From Firmicutes bacterium UBA3914 (GTDB taxonomy: Bacteria; Bacillota; Limnochordia; Darwinibacteriales; Darwinibacteriaceae): a DNA stretch of 6,588 nucleotides. Numbering within the stretch: the first letter of the stretch is position 1; the number at the start of each line of letters is the position of its first letter. Below the pieces are notes generated by a model. It had not been told where the DNA came from. It saw nothing but the letters and a program-made list of their open reading frames with translations, and ran no database searches. Made by a program: the position numbers and the translations under genes. Below are positions 5,460 to 6,588 of the stretch, one piece after another. The DNA lies in the NCBI GenBank assembly GCA_002391385.1, contig DGEY01000090.1, positions 5,604-12,191 of the forward strand, in the 5' to 3' direction.

Positions 5460-6437
5460 TTAAGTTGTTTCCCGTTCCATGAGTTCCACCGGCAGGCAGT
5501 TTTCCACCTGCACCCGCCTGCCTTCCACCAGATCTTCAATGAGCTTCACCGAAAGCTCGCTCATCTCCGCCAGGGGCTGCCGGACGGAGGTGATCTGGGG
5601 TGAGACCAAGGAGGCCAGGGAAACGTCGTCATAGCCAATGATCTTCATATCTTCGGGGATGCGTTTGCCCAGCTTGCGGCAGACCTTCATGGCCGCGATG
5701 GCCATGATATCGCTGTTGAGAAAGAGGCCATCGATCTCCGGCTCTTGGGTGAGCAGGTCTTCCAGGAGCTTCTCGTATTTGCCCATCTCAAACACATTGA
5801 TGTCCGTTTCCACGGTGAAATACGGTACCTGGCGCTCCTCTGCCACGTCCATAAAGGCCCTGTGCCGCTGGTTGGCCAGCATGTCCAGATCCAGGCTGCC
5901 GCACATGTGTGCTATCTTCCTGCAGCCCCGCTGCAGCAGCAGCTCCACCGCCATTTTTCCCCCCTGGTAGTTGTCTGAGGTGACATACGGAATGCGGTTG
6001 GAGATGAAGCGATCGAAGGTCACCACCGGCAAGCTCAGCTTTTTGTACTCTTCCACCTCCAGGGTGTGGCTGGCCATGATGATGCCGTCCACTTGGTTGC
6101 GCCGGAGCATCCAGATGTACTCCTGCTCCTTGGAGGCATCCAGCTCGGAGTTGCACAGCAGCACCTTATAGCCGCGGGCATAGGCATAGGCTTCAACGTA
6201 AGCGGTGAGTTCCGCAAAGAAGGGATGGGCCACGGTGGGCACGATCAGGCCGATGATGTTGGAGCGCTTGCGAAAAAGGGAGCGGGCCACCTCATTGGGC
6301 TGGTAGTCCAGCTCTTCCATGGCCTGGTAAACCTTGCGGCGGGTGGCTTCGCTGATGTAGCCGCGGTTGTTCAAAACCCGCGATACTGTGGTGACGGATA
6401 CTCCGGCTCTTTCAGCCACATCTCTGATGGTAGGCAT
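5460..6437 (-). CDS. LacI-family transcriptional repressor, probable sucrose/FOS regulator
   Basis: DNA-binding regulator, 325 aa from the chosen start, standard for the family. Seen: the N-terminal helix-turn-helix TIRDVAERAGVS / VTTVSRVLN (residues 3-23), GYISEATRRKV, and the hinge region NEVARSL that inserts into the central CG of LacI operators. A periplasmic-binding-protein-like sugar domain follows from about residue 50 (NIIGLIVPTVAHPFF, VDGIIMAS, IGYDDVSLASLVSPQITSVRQP). The recognition helix begins Val15-Thr16 with Arg20. I chose ATG 6437 because AGGTG lies six bases before it and the protein then starts MPTIRDVA. The upstream ATG at 6470 falls within the apparent -10 box. The two palindromes at 5401 and 3855 are its likely targets. 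The effector is probably sucrose, an FOS or a breakdown product (inference). It has its own promoter and terminator. Confidence 0.95.
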   Translation of the reverse strand: MPTIRDVAERAGVSVTTVSRVLNNRGYISEATRRKVYQAMEELDYQPNEVARSLFRKRSNIIGLIVPTVAHPFFAELTAYVEAYAYARGYKVLLCNSELDASKEQEYIWMLRRNQVDGIIMASHTLEVEEYKKLSLPVVTFDRFISNRIPYVTSDNYQGGKMAVELLLQRGCRKIAHMCGSLDLDMLANQRHRAFMDVAEERQVPYFTVETDINVFEMGKYEKLLEDLLTQEPEIDGLFLNSDIMAIAAMKVCRKLGKRIPEDMKIIGYDDVSLASLVSPQITSVRQPLAEMSELSVKLIEDLVEGRRVQVENCLPVELMERETT

Positions 6438-6443
6438 GGGCAT

Positions 6444-6448
6444 CACCT
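6444..6448 (-). promoter_or_regulatory. Ribosome binding site that decides the repressor start
   Basis: AGGTG on the minus strand lies six bases before ATG 6437. The ATG at 6443 directly abuts this site and is too close to use; the ATG at 6470 has only a purine stretch about 12 bases away. This supports the 325-residue form. Confidence 0.65.
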
Positions 6449-6468
6449 GTGCTGTTGATTTGATCAAC

Positions 6469-6497
6469 ATTGTATCACAAATCCCTTACAAGGTAAA
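6469..6497 (-). promoter_or_regulatory. Probable promoter of the repressor gene
   Basis: The minus strand has TTTACC (6497-6492, four of six), a 17-base spacer and TACAAT (6474-6469, five of six) with a TG one base upstream (extended -10). Transcription would begin near 6462, about 25 bases before ATG 6437. The twin-type operator is absent here, so repression by its own product through that site is not indicated. Confidence 0.6.
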
Positions 6498-6523
6498 AAG
6501 GAGGGGCCGCTTTGGCCGCGGCT
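6495..6523 (-). terminator. Possible weak terminator of an upstream minus-strand gene
   Basis: GCCGC (6522-6518), a seven-base loop, GCGGC (6510-6506), with one more possible G-U pair (6523/6505). Six bases later comes a run of five U's (6499-6495). The stem is short and the U run is offset. It overlaps the -35 of the repressor promoter, so it could instead be chance GC-rich sequence. Confidence 0.3.
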
Positions 6524-6525
6524 GT

Positions 6526-6588
6526 TTATTCCTGTTTGGGCCGGCTCTTGCCCGCTGCCGCCTGCTCCCCGTTTATTGCTTCATGCTC
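6526..6588 (-). CDS. Possible C-terminal end of an upstream gene, running off the window edge
   Basis: A minus-strand frame is open from the right edge for 20 codons to TAA at 6528-6526, reading EHEAIN...SRPKQE, a hydrophilic, charged tail. It fits the end of a gene in the same direction, with the weak hairpin after it. Nothing in 20 residues identifies a family, and such a short open frame may be chance. Confidence 0.25.
   Translation of the reverse strand, partial: EHEAINGEQAAAGKSRPKQE

Noticed and set aside
6499..6588. Divergent + strand gene starting TTG at 6512 behind AAAGGAGGGG
   Set aside because: The ribosome-like sequence is good, but the start is a rare TTG, no convincing + strand promoter is seen, and only about 25 codons are visible; it cannot be told from chance.

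Overview
The window is a compact sugar-utilisation locus with every recognisable gene on the minus strand, so it reads right to left. It most resembles the sucrose / fructo-oligosaccharide (FOS) loci of Bacillota, such as the msm loci of lactobacilli and streptococci. Strong AGGAGG-type ribosome sites, TTGACA-17-TATAAT-like promoters, U-run terminators and a sucrose phosphorylase of the Leuconostoc/Streptococcus type all point to Bacillota. The DNA is fairly GC-rich, and the solute-binding protein lacks the lipobox usual in that phylum, so a less-studied clade is likely. The species cannot be named from this sequence.

Layout in transcription order. (1) 6588-6526: possibly the last codons of an unrelated upstream gene, with a weak terminator-like hairpin after it. 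(2) 6437-5460: a LacI-family repressor with its own promoter and a textbook terminator (5454-5432). (3) 5345-3894: sucrose phosphorylase (gtfA), driven by a promoter whose -35 box lies inside a 24-bp palindromic operator (5401-5424). (4) 3784-2504: an extracellular sugar-binding protein, behind a near-identical operator/promoter (3855-3878). (5) A 13-bp stem-loop with a U run (2491-2450), then two CUT1 ABC permeases (2419-1529 and 1529-699) and a GH32 beta-fructosidase (702 to beyond the left edge). These last three are joined by TGATG and GTGA start/stop overlaps.

Inferred working model: the binding protein and two permeases import sucrose and/or short FOS unphosphorylated. GH32 would trim fructose from the substrate, and sucrose phosphorylase would split sucrose with phosphate into glucose-1-phosphate and fructose. 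The LacI-type protein would repress both promoters through the twin operators until sugar is present. No ABC ATPase is encoded here, so a shared MsmK/MalK-type ATPase from elsewhere is expected.

Most notable points: the twin operators, whose one shared break in symmetry creates a consensus TTGACA; a frameshift at a TATATA run in GH32 that removes the catalytic WECPD motif from the reading frame; and the hairpin separating the binding-protein gene from the permeases. I see no CRISPR array, mobile element, RNA gene or clearly new type of system. The + strand open frames inside the genes are shadows.
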